In this document: positions 32,391 to 43,317 of the stretch, piece by piece
Numbering within the stretch: the stretch's first letter is position 1
Layout: each line of letters begins with the position of its first letter
Origin: Dichetophora obliterata
Lineage: Eukaryota > Arthropoda > Insecta > Diptera > Sciomyzidae
Reading direction: 5' to 3'
DNA: 64,000 nucleotides
Assembly: GCA_963920525.1 (NCBI GenBank)
Contig: OY986436.1
Coordinates: 78,709,630-78,773,629 of the forward strand
Made by a program: the position numbers and the translations under genes
Notes under the pieces: generated by a model
What the model was told of the DNA's origin: nothing
Seen by the model: the letters and a program-made list of their open reading frames with translations, nothing else
The model's database searches: none

Positions 32391-33371
32391 ATGTCGGATG
32401 CCGAAAAAGGGTAAATAAAACATATTAGCAAAATAATTTAAATATAATGATTTCTTTAATAGGGAACGAAAGGAGTGGATAATTGGCGAAACCAAGGCGC
32501 TCCTTGCTTGCTACATGGCAAGAAGAGAGCAATTTAATCGCAGCAGAAGGAAAAGAAGTGCATACTCGCACATACTGGAAGACATGCTGGCCCTGGGCTT
32601 TACGGTATGCATATATTAGGAAATGATTAACGACAAAAAGGGGCCAATTTCGTTCTATGGGATTCTTTGGAAAAAGTAAGGGGATATATTCCTTTGCCTA
32701 TAGGCAGCTCCTAGTTAGAACTTTGCGTTTATGTCTGCCGTTCTCTGGTTCATACTCGTCCACTCCGACTATAACTATGTTCTTAGTTTATATATAAAAA
32801 AAGTAAGGGGATTTATTCCTTTGCCTATAGGCAGCTCCTAGTTAGAACTTTGCGTTTATGTCTGCCGTTCTCTGGTTCATACTCGTCCACTCCGACTATA
32901 ACTATGTTCTTAGTTTATATATATTAATATATACACTTATATTAAAACTTTAAGGGATCCCAGCCTAACTGTTATTGCTCTGAAAAGCAAAATTAGAACT
33001 CTCATAAGTGCATACCAACATCAGAACAAACATTTACACAGGAACACGTATCATCACCTACATCTATAGAAACTCTGCAACAACCACCGACAACAACACA
33101 AATTCTTTTCCAAGAACCCCTATCGCCACCAATAACAATTCAAGCACTTCTCCAGTCGACAACTCAGCAACTAACCCTCACCACAACACCATCACCACAA
33201 TCTTCACCAATATTAGAAGAGACCCTATCGACATCGCGAAAAAGAAAATCTGCTCGTGAGATTTATTATGAGGCGAAACTTGAGCTAAAAAGAAAAATAG
33301 TAATGGAGAAAAGCTGCCAAAGACAAGATTTTTATAAAAAACTAATTGAACAGGCAAAAAAAAAACGATAA
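32391..33371 (+). pseudogene. Myb/SANT-like (MSANTD/MADF-type) gene, probably decayed
   Basis: Exon 1 (32391-32410) reads MSDAEKG across a 52-bp GT-AG intron (32411-32462). Exon 2 (32463-32604) reads ERKEWIIGETKALLACYMAR then RSRRKRSAYSHILEDMLALG, a Myb/SANT-like trihelix domain, and ends at a donor-like GTATGC. A short piece DKKGPISFYGILWKK follows at about 32628-32675 and ends at GTAAGG. The last frame (33009-33371) is open for 120 codons: Thr/Pro/Gln-rich, then RKRKSAREIYYEAKLELKRK and a basic coiled-coil end FYKKLIEQAKKKR. A segment DPSLTVIALKSKIRTLIS just before it lies in another frame, so a frameshift is likely. Such genes are carried by PIF/Harbinger elements or domesticated. Confidence 0.6.
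32671..32924 (+). repeat. Nearly perfect 127-bp tandem duplication
   Basis: The unit starting AAAGTAAGGGGAT and holding CCTTTGCCTATAGGCAGCTC and CTGGTTCATACTCGTCC occurs twice head to tail (donor-like GTAAGG at 32676 and again at 32803). Only one or two differences are visible. It lies in the presumed intron of the Myb/SANT-like gene and duplicates its splice-donor-like start. Confidence 0.9.
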
Positions 33372-33379
33372 AGAAAAAA

Positions 33380-34122
33380 CAAAATAATTAAAGAACTTAT
33401 TACAATAAATATTTTTTTTTGGTCAATTTAATTTTAAAATATTTTTGTTATCTTGACACTAAAAACACTCACATATCTTCAAAATTGTAGAAATTTTTAG
33501 TACAACGTCTTTTCTATAAGACATCGTTACCTTAGAATCATAAAAAAACGAAGTGAAAATCAAAGTTTTAAATTTCGATGCAAATATATCCGCTGTTTAT
33601 AAATATATTTCATTCAAATGTTTTTTTGTTAAAAATTTCAATAAAAGTACTTCACATAAATGTTCACATAAACTGTAATGTTAGGTAAGTGTATAATTTT
33701 TTTTTAGAATTGTTGTTGTTTTTTTACTTGCGTCTATTACAACAAGAAGATATAAAATTAAAAATATTTCTTTGTAAGCACTGAGAATCGAACTCGCATC
33801 ATTTCGATCGAAAGTTCTACACACTAACCACTACTCCAAATCCCTTTGTGACATAATGCAATTCATTCAATATTAAGTATTAACTCAAGCTATGTTGCAG
33901 TATATGACAAGAATTTATTAAAACGATTGTACATTAGCTATTCTACATGTGAATGCGTGAAGCTATGATGCTACAGATAACAAAAATGTATTAAAAGGGT
34001 TGTGAAGCTATGATGCAGCAGACCACAATAATCGATCAAAAGCATTGTACATTAGCTATCTAAACAACAAAAGTAGCAACGTTCCATTGAACGGGTTCAA
34101 AATTATCACAAGATGCCATTTG
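33380..34122. other. AT-rich stretch with a tRNA-like sequence
   Basis: Apart from the tRNA-like sequence at 33774-33852 and two similar blocks (AGCTATGATGCNNCAGA near 33960 and 34004), nothing is recognised. Confidence 0.35.
33774..33852 (-). ncRNA. tRNA-like pol III promoter, SINE-head candidate
   Basis: On the minus strand GGAGTAGTGGTTAG resembles an A box and GAGTTCGATTCTC resembles a B box, spaced as in a tRNA. The arms do not pair well enough to call a functional tRNA, and no anticodon can be assigned. The A-rich or T-rich DNA beyond the B box fits a tRNA-derived SINE or tRNA pseudogene. Confidence 0.5.
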
Positions 34123-34130
34123 TTTTAGAT

Positions 34131-34832
34131 CAGCGCTGGGCGCCACATAGCTCTCTGAGCGTAACTTTTCATATGTACACAAAATTCACAACAGAAGAGA
34201 ATATAATTCAGTCATTAGCTGACGGTGATGCTGTGAAGACCTATGTTGGAAATTTTATGTATACTCTTAAAAAACCAACTTTTTGGTTTGTAGATTCATA
34301 ATTCTTATGCACATATTTTTAATTTTGTTTTATTATTAAGTTTTAATATCATTCATACATATTGCCTATTAAGATTCTTTGTACCATTTTTTTCATAATA
34401 TTTGTATTCATTAATTTTTTGATACTTAATTTTTTGAGGTTTTGATTACAGTTTTAATGATTCATATATATATAAGGATATAATATTAAAACAAAACAAA
34501 ACACCTAAAAAACAATGTTTGATTTTGAATCGTAATGCGATTTCTGCTGTGCAGAGAACCTTTCTTGCGAAACAGAATGTGTAATTTGCCACTGCAAGCA
34601 AACTAATATAATTTATTTAATTAGAAGAAAATGCTGGAGCAGTAATGACATAGAAGAAATAGTGAACAATACCAATGACTAAAAATATTACAGTATGTGT
34701 GGAGGAATAAGCATACAAACTTGCAAATTTAGATAATTGTGACAACTATTTCGCTCAGTGTGCGCTATTCGAGAGCGCACCAATGCTAACAAGACAAAAT
34801 AAAATGTGACTGTGTTAGAATGCCCAGCCCTG
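34131..34832. mobile_element. hAT MITE (702 bp) with exact 8-bp target duplication
   Basis: The ends are CAGCGCTGGGC and, inverted, CAGGGCTGGGC. The octamer TTTTAGAT flanks both (34123-34130 and 34833-34840). GAGCG/CGCTC-type words near the ends (CTCTGAGCGTAAC, TTCGCTCAGTG) suggest longer imperfect TIRs. The 62-codon frame at 34113-34301 crosses the left end of the element and is not a gene. Confidence 0.92.
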
Positions 34833-34840
34833 TTTTAGAT

Positions 34841-35448
34841 GTATATTTTAATTGCGAATTCAGACATGAATATTCACAGGGCTTAGCACTCAAAAATTTA
34901 AGGTATTTTTAGGATTTTTAAAAAAGTTAAAATATTGAACAACGATATTTAAACTTTTAAGGTATATGTAACACTAATTCATCATAAAAAAAATTATTTT
35001 TTATTTAAAAAATTGTTGATCTTGTTCAAAATGGCGCTCAATGAGGCGCTGTCAAAGAAAAGAGGCTTGGGTGGTGTTGTAGATTTTGGCTTGTAGAACA
35101 GCTTGCTTTCTACCGGTTATGAAGTGTAAAATATACGATGGTTTTGAAATAAAACTTTGATTCTAGTTCCAGCGATAGCCGCTGATGCGACGAATAACAT
35201 ATTTAAAGAGAATGAATGTAGATGAAACACTGTGGCTCGACGTCTACTAAAACGGCTGTAGAACTGAAAATAACGTTAGAAAGACTGTACTTTTGAAATA
35301 AAAAAAAATCAATTTCATAAAAATTCCAGGCTTTAAACAATGCCGTTTTGATAAACATAATTTACGAATGATAAGTGATTGGGCACAACACGATTGGGGA
35401 CAATTATTGATTTAATATTTGCTAGAAATATAGATGACATTACATCTA
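34841..35448. other. Stretch without a recognised gene
   Basis: AT-rich with a somewhat more complex part at 35030-35260. No coding motif recognised. Confidence 0.35.
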
Positions 35449-35908
35449 TATTTTCTATGATTTAAATACAAGTTCTAAATGTTTGAGAGTTTAAATCATT
35501 CTTGATTTTAAATACAAATTCTAGTTGTTTAATAGTTTAAAATAGTTTATTGAGCTTTAGGTCAGGTTAGAACAATTAATTACTCTAACGAATTTTTTCC
35601 AAAGAAACAACAAAAAACTACATGATTTTATTGCAATTTCGGCCCTGCTACAGGCTTCATCAGAAGTCTTTGTGATGCCGGCGGAAATCCATATCGGGCC
35701 GTGCTTACCTCATGCAAGCACATCTTAGCGCAATACACCAACAGAGGCGATGAGATTTCAGTGACAATTTCAGTTTTTCTCCCTTCTCTTGTTGTTGTTT
35801 TTATTTTACTTTTCTTTAGTTTATGCTTATGTTGTTTACATTTAGAATTTGTATTTAAATCATAGAAAATCAACAAAATAAATAACAAGGTCATATAGAA
35901 AACTCTAA
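35449..35908. mobile_element. Inverted-repeat element family, copy 2 (about 460 bp)
   Basis: It begins TTTTCTATGATTTAAATAC and ends with the reverse complement GTATTTAAATCATAGAAAA followed by TCAACAAAATAAATAACAAG and TCATATAGAAAAC, matching the ends of the copy near 20791-20995. The interior matches copy 1 (TTCATCAGAAGTCTTTGTGA, GGCGATGAGATTT). The long minus-strand open frame here is a by-product of the repeat. No protein family is visible. Confidence 0.75.
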
Positions 35909-36226
35909 ATGCATCTATATAGTATATGTTTGCTATTTTAGATATTAAAAACAAAAAATTGTATTTCTGATAATAATTGAAATAATGATAATAATTGAAA
36001 ACATTTACAAAAATAATTCAAAATGAATGTAATATTATAATGTAAGGTAATAAAATTTTCTGGTGGGACTATAATTTTAGTTAACATTATGGTATTTAAA
36101 ACTTTTTATTAAAAAAAAACATTAAATTATCAAACTTATGAAGCTGCGAAAAAGCTTCGCTTCTATCGTGTCCAACGACTCGTCTGTTTTTTTTTTTTCA
36201 AAACTTTATTTCTACTTCTTGTGTTG
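35909..36226. other. AT-rich spacer
   Basis: Contains ATAATAATTGAAA repeated twice near 35965-36000. No gene. Confidence 0.35.
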
Positions 36227-36430
36227 CAGCTCGTTGGGGCCATTTTATAAACTCGTGACCAATTGAAACTATCCATGAAGTAACTTTGTTTACAACCAGC
36301 CAAGCAGTCGATTTGGAAATTCCAAATAGGTTCGATAGTTGCCGATATGTTACGGTATTACTAACGTACCAAATATAGCAGAAACTTTGTTTTTTGTTCT
36401 ATAGCTGGTCTTTCGCTACAATTTTCCTTT
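36227..36430 (-). pseudogene. PIF/Harbinger transposase N-terminal HTH segment
   Basis: The minus strand reads SNTVTYRQLSNLFGISKSTA then WLVVNKVTSWIV and GHEFIKWPQRAA, the conserved helix-turn-helix before the DDE core of Harbinger (HARBI1-like) transposases. A frameshift near 36390 separates it from EQKTKFLLYL. No DDE part follows on the 3' side within the copy. It is not continuous with the Harbinger 3' end at 10600-11090, which lies 25 kb away. Confidence 0.75.
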
Positions 36431-37184
36431 GGTACAAGGCAGCCAGAATACCTCTCTTAAGTAAAAAGATTAGGCAAAATAAATTGGGGGCTATAGCTTA
36501 GTATGTTGTAGGAACGAAAAAAAAATTTCCATAAGAAATACATTGAGATTTTTGACAACGAACAGGCAGCGAACAAATGCGAACAGGCCAGCTACTACGC
36601 TGTAGAAGCGAAAATTATTGCTATGTTGCCAAATTTCCATTCGTGAGTGGAGAGTTGAAATAACAAAATTTCGTTGTCGATTATATATATGCCCGTGCAT
36701 TTAATTGGCGCGGAAATTTGCTATTCAACAATAAAAAGTAAGCAGTAAGTATGTTTAAGTGTTGAATTTGTTATTGAACAAATTTATTGTTGCATTTATA
36801 TAGTTTATTAATGTGTAGTCCTGCCTTTTATAGGATATAAAATTGCAGCAATAAAAATATGAATATGTCAACCAGAACAGCAAGTGCTTCTTCTCCACAC
36901 AAAAATTTTGACTACACCAAAATTTCGCGTGTAGAGTTATATGCCCAAAAGTTTTCGTTTCTACAGCATACTAAGCTTATGCATAAAACGTAATAAGATT
37001 AGTGAAAGGTATATTAACTTTATGCAAACGTATGTAACTTTCCAAAGGAGGGGTGGCCAGTATATATACTTTAAATGATTTTAATTTGTAATCATTCCTA
37101 TTACCATGTTGGCAGTTGCTCGATTTAATCGCAAATGTTATTTTAACTCTTTATCAAAATGACTTTCAATAACTTCCAAAAAAA
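36431..37184. other. Spacer between Harbinger fragments
   Basis: A 69-codon minus frame (36491-36700) has no family motif. GAGTGTATATGC-like DNA and a GTTTCTACAGCATACTAAGC block (36956) resemble, inverted, part of 36494-36605. No other feature. Confidence 0.35.
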
Positions 37185-37335
37185 TTTAACACTTATGACG
37201 CTCCTCACGTATTGACTCGTCAGAACTTGAGCTGGAACTTAAGCTTAATGTTTCCACGAAGTTAATAAATTCAGCAAAGTTTGCATCACGCTGCAGTACA
37301 TCTATTTGGTTTTCCAAGACCAATGATATCTGTAA
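37185..37335 (-). pseudogene. Possible upstream exon of the Harbinger transposase
   Basis: The minus strand reads LENQIDVLQRDANFAEFIN then FVETLSLSSSSSSDESIREE. A leucine-rich start followed by an acidic Ser-rich stretch fits the poorly conserved N-terminus seen before the HTH of Harbinger transposases. The same orientation and order as 36227-36430 support one pseudogene. The evidence is composition and context rather than a firm motif. Confidence 0.4.
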
Positions 37336-37339
37336 TAGT

Positions 37340-38340
37340 TTCCCCAGAAATAATTAAAAAAAGGATTCGACTTAGGAGCAATTCCAAAAGTTCTAATAAG
37401 ACATTCTCTCGTTGAGTTTTGTACATTATTTCTTTTAAATAAAATGTATGCTTTATTTTTCGTTTTCAATTTAATTTATTCGGCAGATTTTAATATGATC
37501 TGCCAAAGCAAAAGAGTTTCCAACTATTGAGCAAGTATAAGCTAAATGAGTAGTTCTTTTCGCAAGCGAGTTGAGCACTGGCGAATCGAACGTTGCTATA
37601 TTTTAGAACAACAATCTATGTAAATAAAAATGTAAATGTATATTTCTACAAAATCTCAAATCTCAGAAAGTTCTTCACCGATTGCTATGGATTTTTAGCA
37701 CAACAGTTCAATCTAATAGTAACCACCCAATAATAAGACAAAATGCTATATTTCAGAAGGTTTGGATTGTATTAAAATTAAATTTGGTAATTTAGTTCGT
37801 ATGCTTACTTTCGGGCGTGGTCGAACTTTATTTACGCCTGCTTTTCAGAAATCATTAAAGTTCCTAGGTTGTACATGTTTTGAAAGTGAAACTTAGCATG
37901 TAGGTGCTATGGGCTCAAGTGGCGGTCACTATATTTTAGTTTAAAATAAAAGGTAAAAAATAGCAGAAGTGAAAGCCCCGAAATGTCGTCTTTCTAACAC
38001 AATTTCAGTCTTATTTATAGTTTCATTACGAACCTTTTTACTATCTAAAGATATTTTTGCACAAGTTCAAAACCCGTACGATTTCATTCACTATCTGTAA
38101 ATCTTGATGGGAGTACATTGAAAAAATCAATCCAAAATAGCATTAAAGTAAATGTTAATAATTTTGTTCTTGTCGAAATAAATTTCGAAACTACAACATA
38201 TCAGACAAAAATGCGCAAACACTTTGTTTTCATGTGCGAAAAAGTTCTGTTATTATATACTGAAGAGCCACATACCCAGAACCAATTTCCCAACCAACTG
38301 GCTTTTTCAACCAGTTTGCCTACAATTTGATTATTATTCC
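37340..38340. repeat. AT-rich DNA with a dispersed repeat at 37735-37860
   Basis: 37735-37860 (TGCTATATTTCAGAAGGTTT, AATTTGGTAATTTAGTTCGT, CTTACTTTCGG) matches the units at 23935-24140. The rest has no recognised feature; the 70-codon frame at 38118-38330 shows no family motif. Confidence 0.45.
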
Positions 38341-39060
38341 TTCCGATTGTAGCCTTTTTATGCTTTTTATTCTTACTCGAACTAGAATTTGTTTGCTGTT
38401 GGTGTTAAGTGTCTTGCAGAGGAAATAAAATAAGCCGAGTAAATTAGATATTATGGATCCTCGTACGTGCTCTGTGCCATGCAGAGACTCATGCCCGGAT
38501 CATCGTATCGCATTCACCAAATTATGATTATTTGTGAAAATTTATTTGGTTACTCGTATGTAAGTATGTGTTGAAAAGGGGGCCGCAAGACCTGCCTTAA
38601 CATACACAACGGACAACAAGCTAAAAATAATAACAACAGCTAACAACAACAGCAACCACACACCAGCTGTAAACATGGTCCGGACCCAGCTGCGTTGCGG
38701 CTCCTCATCATTTGGCACTCAGCGGATTCCACTCTGGAGGAGAAAAACTTTTAATTCGTTTAAAGGAATTGCCATGGGCGCAAAACACGCTATAATGAAG
38801 CCAATTCTTTTGGCTTTCTATAAAAATTCCGTAAGTTAGACTTTGAGAACGTCGAGTACGACATGTGTGAGAATATATATGCGAAAAGTTGCTATACTGT
38901 AGTATATTTATGTGTGCTGGCAACAAATTGAAAGAAAGTAGCGTACATAAGTGCCAGAAAAGTTGAGAGCAATGGAGTTGATTAAGTTTTATTAACTTTA
39001 GTAGCGTTGCGAGGAAGCATATCAAAAATCATGACTTTTTAGCGGCACAAAAAGTTAAAG
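38341..39060. other. Low-repeat stretch, possible host non-coding DNA
   Basis: Less AT-rich, with ACAACAACAGC-type runs (38630-38665) and no transposon motif. Such CAA/CAG-rich DNA is common in fly UTRs and enhancers. No coding exon can be supported. Confidence 0.3.
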
Positions 39061-39830
39061 ACAAACTAACTCAGGGAATTTGGCAGCATTGATGTTTATA
39101 TACCGATGTTTAACTCAATATTATTGCAATTAATGACAAAAAAGTTTTTTAAATTTATTTTATTTCCATTGTGGAATGGAATGCAGTTTAGTTGCTTCAT
39201 AACTACTTATTTTTAAGTAAAGTAAATAAAAAGTAAAGTAAAACAGTAAAAATAAAGTAAATATATGATGTGAAAGTATATTTAAATTTGCGTACGAGTA
39301 TTACGTCATAGCCTAGAGTTAACTTGTCCAAAAACACGGCAAAAAATAATTTTTGCTTAAAAGCGGTTCCGTTTATTTTCAAATGTTAGGGATTGCGACA
39401 TTTATTCAAAACTTATTTCTCAGGGGTTTTTGGGTTGCTGATTAAGAGCTGGAATCTCTAATGCGCAATACTGAAATTCGAGATAGGAAACTTGGAAAAC
39501 TGAAATTGCTGAAAGAATTTTCTTAGCCAAGCCCCCTTAGTCTTGGCAGCTCTACTCCAATTTCACTCTAAACTTTATGGAAGCGAAATTCGTCTAAACA
39601 GGATACAGAACTCCTAAAGCTTTTAACTTAATTAACTCGAATTAAATAAAAAGAATCAATCAAAGCAGATTTTAATTCACAGAAGTTGTATACGCAGTGC
39701 TATTAAGACCTCCTGTTCATGACTTGGTGAAACGGATCGAATGAATGAATGATTAGGAAAATATGAATGTAGCATAAATACATGACTCCATTTTTATGTG
39801 CACAAGAACATAACATTCGGTGCATAAATT
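39061..39830. other. AT-rich stretch, nothing recognised
   Basis: AAGTAAAGTAAATAAAAAGTA repeats lie at 39216-39262. Nothing else is seen. Confidence 0.35.
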
Positions 39831-39849
39831 GTGTTCGTTAAGATTTTAA

Positions 39850-40600
39850 AAATCTGATGTTGGGGCAAACACTAGGTAAAAATGGATCGCCAATACCAAA
39901 TTTTCCAAAATTTATTTGTCAGTAGGGTTGCCACCTTAAAGTTTTTTATGCATGCGATTTTGAAGCTGTGGCCAACACTAGGTAAAAATAGGTCCCTGAT
40001 GTCAAATCCATTGTCAGAATTTACAAATTCCAAAATGTATTTGACAATAAAAATTTTTTATTTTTGCAATTTCGAAGCACACGGTCGGAAATTTCAGTTC
40101 AAATTTTAAATTTTTAGGGTTTCTATATTTATTCAAACATAAAAAGTTTTTAAAGTTAGACTTCTCAGTTTAGAGTTGTACATAAAAAAATATTATGCAC
40201 ATTTTTTAAACTTTGAAGTCTCCTTCTCAAACAAAAAGGTTTTTTATAAAAACTTAAGCAGTTGAGAATAAAAACCTCTTAGGTTTTTACTTAAAAACTC
40301 CTGTCAGAACATTTGAAACTGAACGTGTTTTTTTAGAAAACTTAAAGTTAATTTTAAAAACCCCTATGTTTTCTTTTAAAACTCTATGGGCATTGCTTTT
40401 GTACTTATTACCTTATTTCAAAACTCTGCGGGTTTTGCTTACAAACCTTAAAGTTTATTTCAAAAACCCCAAATTTTACTTTTAAAACTCTATTTTTGGT
40501 CATTGCTTTTACACTTAAATTGTTTTTTTTTTAAACTTTCCAGTTTGCATATTAAACCTAATCTTATTTTTAAAACCAAATATACTGAAAGAGTTTTTTA
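39850..40600. repeat. Degenerate direct repeats
   Basis: CAAACACTAGGTAAAAATGG (39866) and CCAACACTAGGTAAAAATAG (39972) head two related units of about 106 bp. From 40290 AAAACTC and AAAACCCC words alternate with CATTGCTTTTGTACTT and CATTGCTTTTACACTT in a loose array. No gene is visible. Confidence 0.5.
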
Positions 40601-40689
40601 GAATTTTTATTTGTTAAAATATTATAAAATTATTCAATTAATGTTTTGATACTATAAATTCGGAATTTAATAATGTAACAGAATTAAAG

Positions 40690-41480
40690 GATTATTTTTG
40701 CAAAGTGAATTCAGATTTATTACAGATAGTATGTTGGTTTTTTATTTCGAAGACACACACATCATTTAAAATATTTGTTTTATAATTCAAGCAAATGAAA
40801 TCAATTCCAGAGTTTGCGTCTATTCGTCCGCGTCCCGAAATGCTGAATTTCTGTTTATTTTTTGCTGCTGAAGGTAAGAGTTTAAGTATTGTAGGTACAA
40901 AAAATGCTGTACTCTTTCGTGCCAATCTAGTAGAGAAGAAAAAATTTAACTAAATATCATTAGAACTATAGGTAATATAAAAATAGAGCTAATCCATTGA
41001 AAATTACCTTGAAGCGAACTATCTGGAGCTCCTTTTGAGTCAAAAACTCTAACAACCACATTTTCTATTTCTCTCCATAGATTTTTGAAGTCAATGACAA
41101 CTTCTAGAAACTGAATAGCAAAATTTATTAAAATCTCAAAATAAATATCAATAGCACTTTTTTTAAATGACTGTTATCAACTTGTATATCAATTTCAGTT
41201 TTTAAAAGACTTCGGATTTGATAAACAGTGACTCTTAATGCATGCACAAGATTTTCTTTTTCGGCAGGTATTTCCACAGATATGAAAAAAATAAAATTTC
41301 TTGAGATAGCTCTTTTAGTACACTATCGGGTTCTACTCTTGCATGTTGTTGAAATGGTTCATCTGTATCTTCTGAATGGCATTTTTTTCTTTTTGAGCTG
41401 GCCCTGGATATATCCTGTATCGTTATTAGGGTTGAAAAAATGTCCTCAAAATATAAAAATATATAATAAATTAAACGGTT
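40690..41480 (-). pseudogene. Unidentified degenerate coding region
   Basis: The minus strand shows protein-like stretches in changing frames: ARVEPDSVLKELSQEILFF (about 41290-41350), VEIPAEKENLVHALRVTVYQ then IRSLLKTEIDIQVDN (about 41175-41275), IQFLEVVIDFKNLWREIEN (about 41060-41120), and the open 77 codons 40925-40692. Word choice looks like protein rather than AT noise, but I recognise no family. It may be a dead transposon gene. Confidence 0.3.
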
Positions 41481-41532
41481 GTTGTTAGGCTATGGCCGTA
41501 CATTTAAAAACAGAGTTGTATTTTTTAATTTT

Positions 41533-41697
41533 ATTTGCCAATATTTTACGTTGAATTTCATTCCGTCTTCAGGGCTAAGCACTATGGTAAATACAAAAGT
41601 TTTTAATTACTAAATTAAATTTTTATTTTTGTATTTACCATAGTGCTTAGCCCTGAAGACGGATTAAAATTCAACCCGAAATATTGGCAAATAAAAT
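41533..41697. repeat. Long hairpin with a perfect 36-bp stem
   Basis: 41563-41598 (CCGTCTTCAGGGCTAAGCAC and following) is the exact reverse complement of 41627-41662. Imperfect pairing extends the arms to about 65 bp each (41533 and 41697), including TTTGCCAATATTT with GAAATATTGGCAAA. The loop is 28 bp. The CTGAAGACGG and ATTGGCAAATAAA words resemble those near ends of some Penelope-like and other retroelements, which is only a hint. Confidence 0.85.
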
Positions 41698-41699
41698 TT

Positions 41700-42436
41700 A
41701 AACAAATCAAGATCAAGCATCTCTTATCAAGATAAATAAATTTGCAATATATTATGCCTACCCGATTGTAATAAATCCTCAAATTCAAAAATTCCTCTGC
41801 AACAAATTAAGACAATTTAACATATTTAAAAAATCCTTCTTGCACAAAATAAACTTTAATATATCTTCCGCATAATTCCATTTCGATAAAATAAACACAC
41901 ACTTATCAAGCAAAGAATATTTTTAATTATAACAGTGAAACCTAAATTGAAGCGATGAAGGTTGATTACTTGTACGCTTCGCAATTCATCTGAGCGCGCG
42001 CCATCCCTAATTTGACACGCTGCGTTCAAATGACAAAAGCTTATTTTGTCAAAAAATAAATAATTAAACTTCTTTCATTCATAAGCGATGAAGCTGGATA
42101 TTTTCAAGTAAAAACATAAGACTTACTTCCATATCAAGAATCAGCAACCAAAAATTTTAAAAAACAGTTTCAATTTAATTTCAAAATTCAGTTCTTGACA
42201 ATTAGCTCTTGACGCTCTGTCAAAATTGGAAATTGCGATATTTCGAAATGGCGATTTGATGAGTGCTCACACTCGTCAAATCGCCATCAAATCCATACAA
42301 ATTATGTTGGTCAAATCAATTGTCAAATCATTTGATTATCGATTTGATGAGCGATTTGAAATGGAAACAGCTCCAATAACGTTGTAAGCGACATTATTTT
42401 TAGAGTGTTTTTTTTTGCGAATACCTTTTATAATTA
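41700..42436. other. AT-rich stretch with a small palindrome
   Basis: At 42248-42293 ATGGCGATTTGATGAGTG pairs with CACTCGTCAAATCGCCAT; related GATTTGATGAGCGATTTGA words follow at 42350. No gene recognised. Confidence 0.5.
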
Positions 42437-42830
42437 CTCTCTTATATTATATAATAACAGAACTGAGTAAGCTGTTGAGCAGTTTGGGGCAGTGATGTGA
42501 TTTTCATTTTGCTAAAAATCCCAAATGCATGTGCAAAAATTTCTTTTTTGCTCACTTTATCCTTTCCAAAAGGTTCTAAAATCCCTCTATATACTTTTAA
42601 CATTTCATTTCCTTCAAAGCAATATACTAACTTTTCGAATTGATTTGTAAGTTTTAGTTTGGTTAAACAAAAATCTTTAGGCGTTGAAAAAAATCGATCG
42701 AACTGTTGCTGCAAAGTCCAGTATTGGTCCATTTTGTTTATTATAGACTGTTGGTACATTTGACATGTATATATATTGTAGATTTCTACAAACGTGCGTT
42801 CGTCGAGTTCAAAAATTTTTGTTATGCAGC
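42437..42830 (-). CDS. Unidentified exon-like coding sequence
   Basis: The minus strand reads, after an acceptor-like ACAATTTACAG at about 42840, a frame of about 130 codons: ITKIFELDERTFVEIYNIY, DQYWTLQQQFDRFFSTPKDF, FEGNEMLKVYRGILEPFGKD, KKEIFAHAFGIFSKMKITSL. Codon content and a helical pattern look real. The frame continues upstream with one stop into GIYVCPTNSSDRNTKKTFVE (42847-43035). I recall no family with certainty. It could be an exon of a host gene, a host pseudogene or an unknown element. Confidence 0.4.
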
Positions 42831-42846
42831 TAACACTGTAAATTGT

Positions 42847-43035
42847 TTAAGCTATTTTCCAAATATTTTTATATCTACGAACAGCCTCTGTAGGTATTTC
42901 TACAAAGGTTTTCTTCGTATTTCTATCCGAACTATTTGTTGGGCAAACATATATGCCAACATTGCTCTTCACACCACAATGAATGCCAGTGGCGACTTTT
43001 GCATCACCAAACGCATAAATTACTCGAGTTATCAC
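42847..43035 (-). pseudogene. Unidentified coding segment upstream of the exon-like sequence
   Basis: Reads AFGDAKVATGIHCGVKSNVG then IYVCPTNSSDRNTKK and ends WKIA-stop just before the acceptor-like site. It is in the same frame as 42437-42830, so it may be a preceding exon plus intron, or the same exon broken by a stop. Confidence 0.3.
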
Positions 43036-43317
43036 TGTTCAGCTCTGAAAAATTATTTGCTTGAATGAGCTTTCATTAAGTAGCTATGTCTTCTGCTCAA
43101 TTTTCAGTGTCACGACATTCACTCATACACCCGAGCCCTCCAATCAGGGGCGGATCTAGGAAAATATTTCGGGGGTTTTAAAAATATTTATGTACGTTTT
43201 GCATATATATGTGGTGACTCAATACCACCATATATAAACACCAACATCACACCATACAAAACACACTGCACAATATATTTACTTACACATTTTATCTAAA
43301 AAATTATTATTTTAGAT

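Noticed and set aside
33008..33259. Plus frame rich in Asn and Thr (TNIRTNIYTGTR...)
   Set aside because: It is a shadow of the overlapping frame 33009-33371, which ends in a basic coiled coil consistent with a Myb/SANT-like protein C-terminus.
34113..34301. 62-codon plus frame starting MPFVLDQRW
   Set aside because: It crosses the target duplication and left end of the hAT MITE at 34131, so it is chimeric and not a gene.
35628..35954. 108-codon minus frame
   Set aside because: It lies across the right half of an inverted-repeat element whose other copy at 20.5-20.7 kb does not keep the frame.
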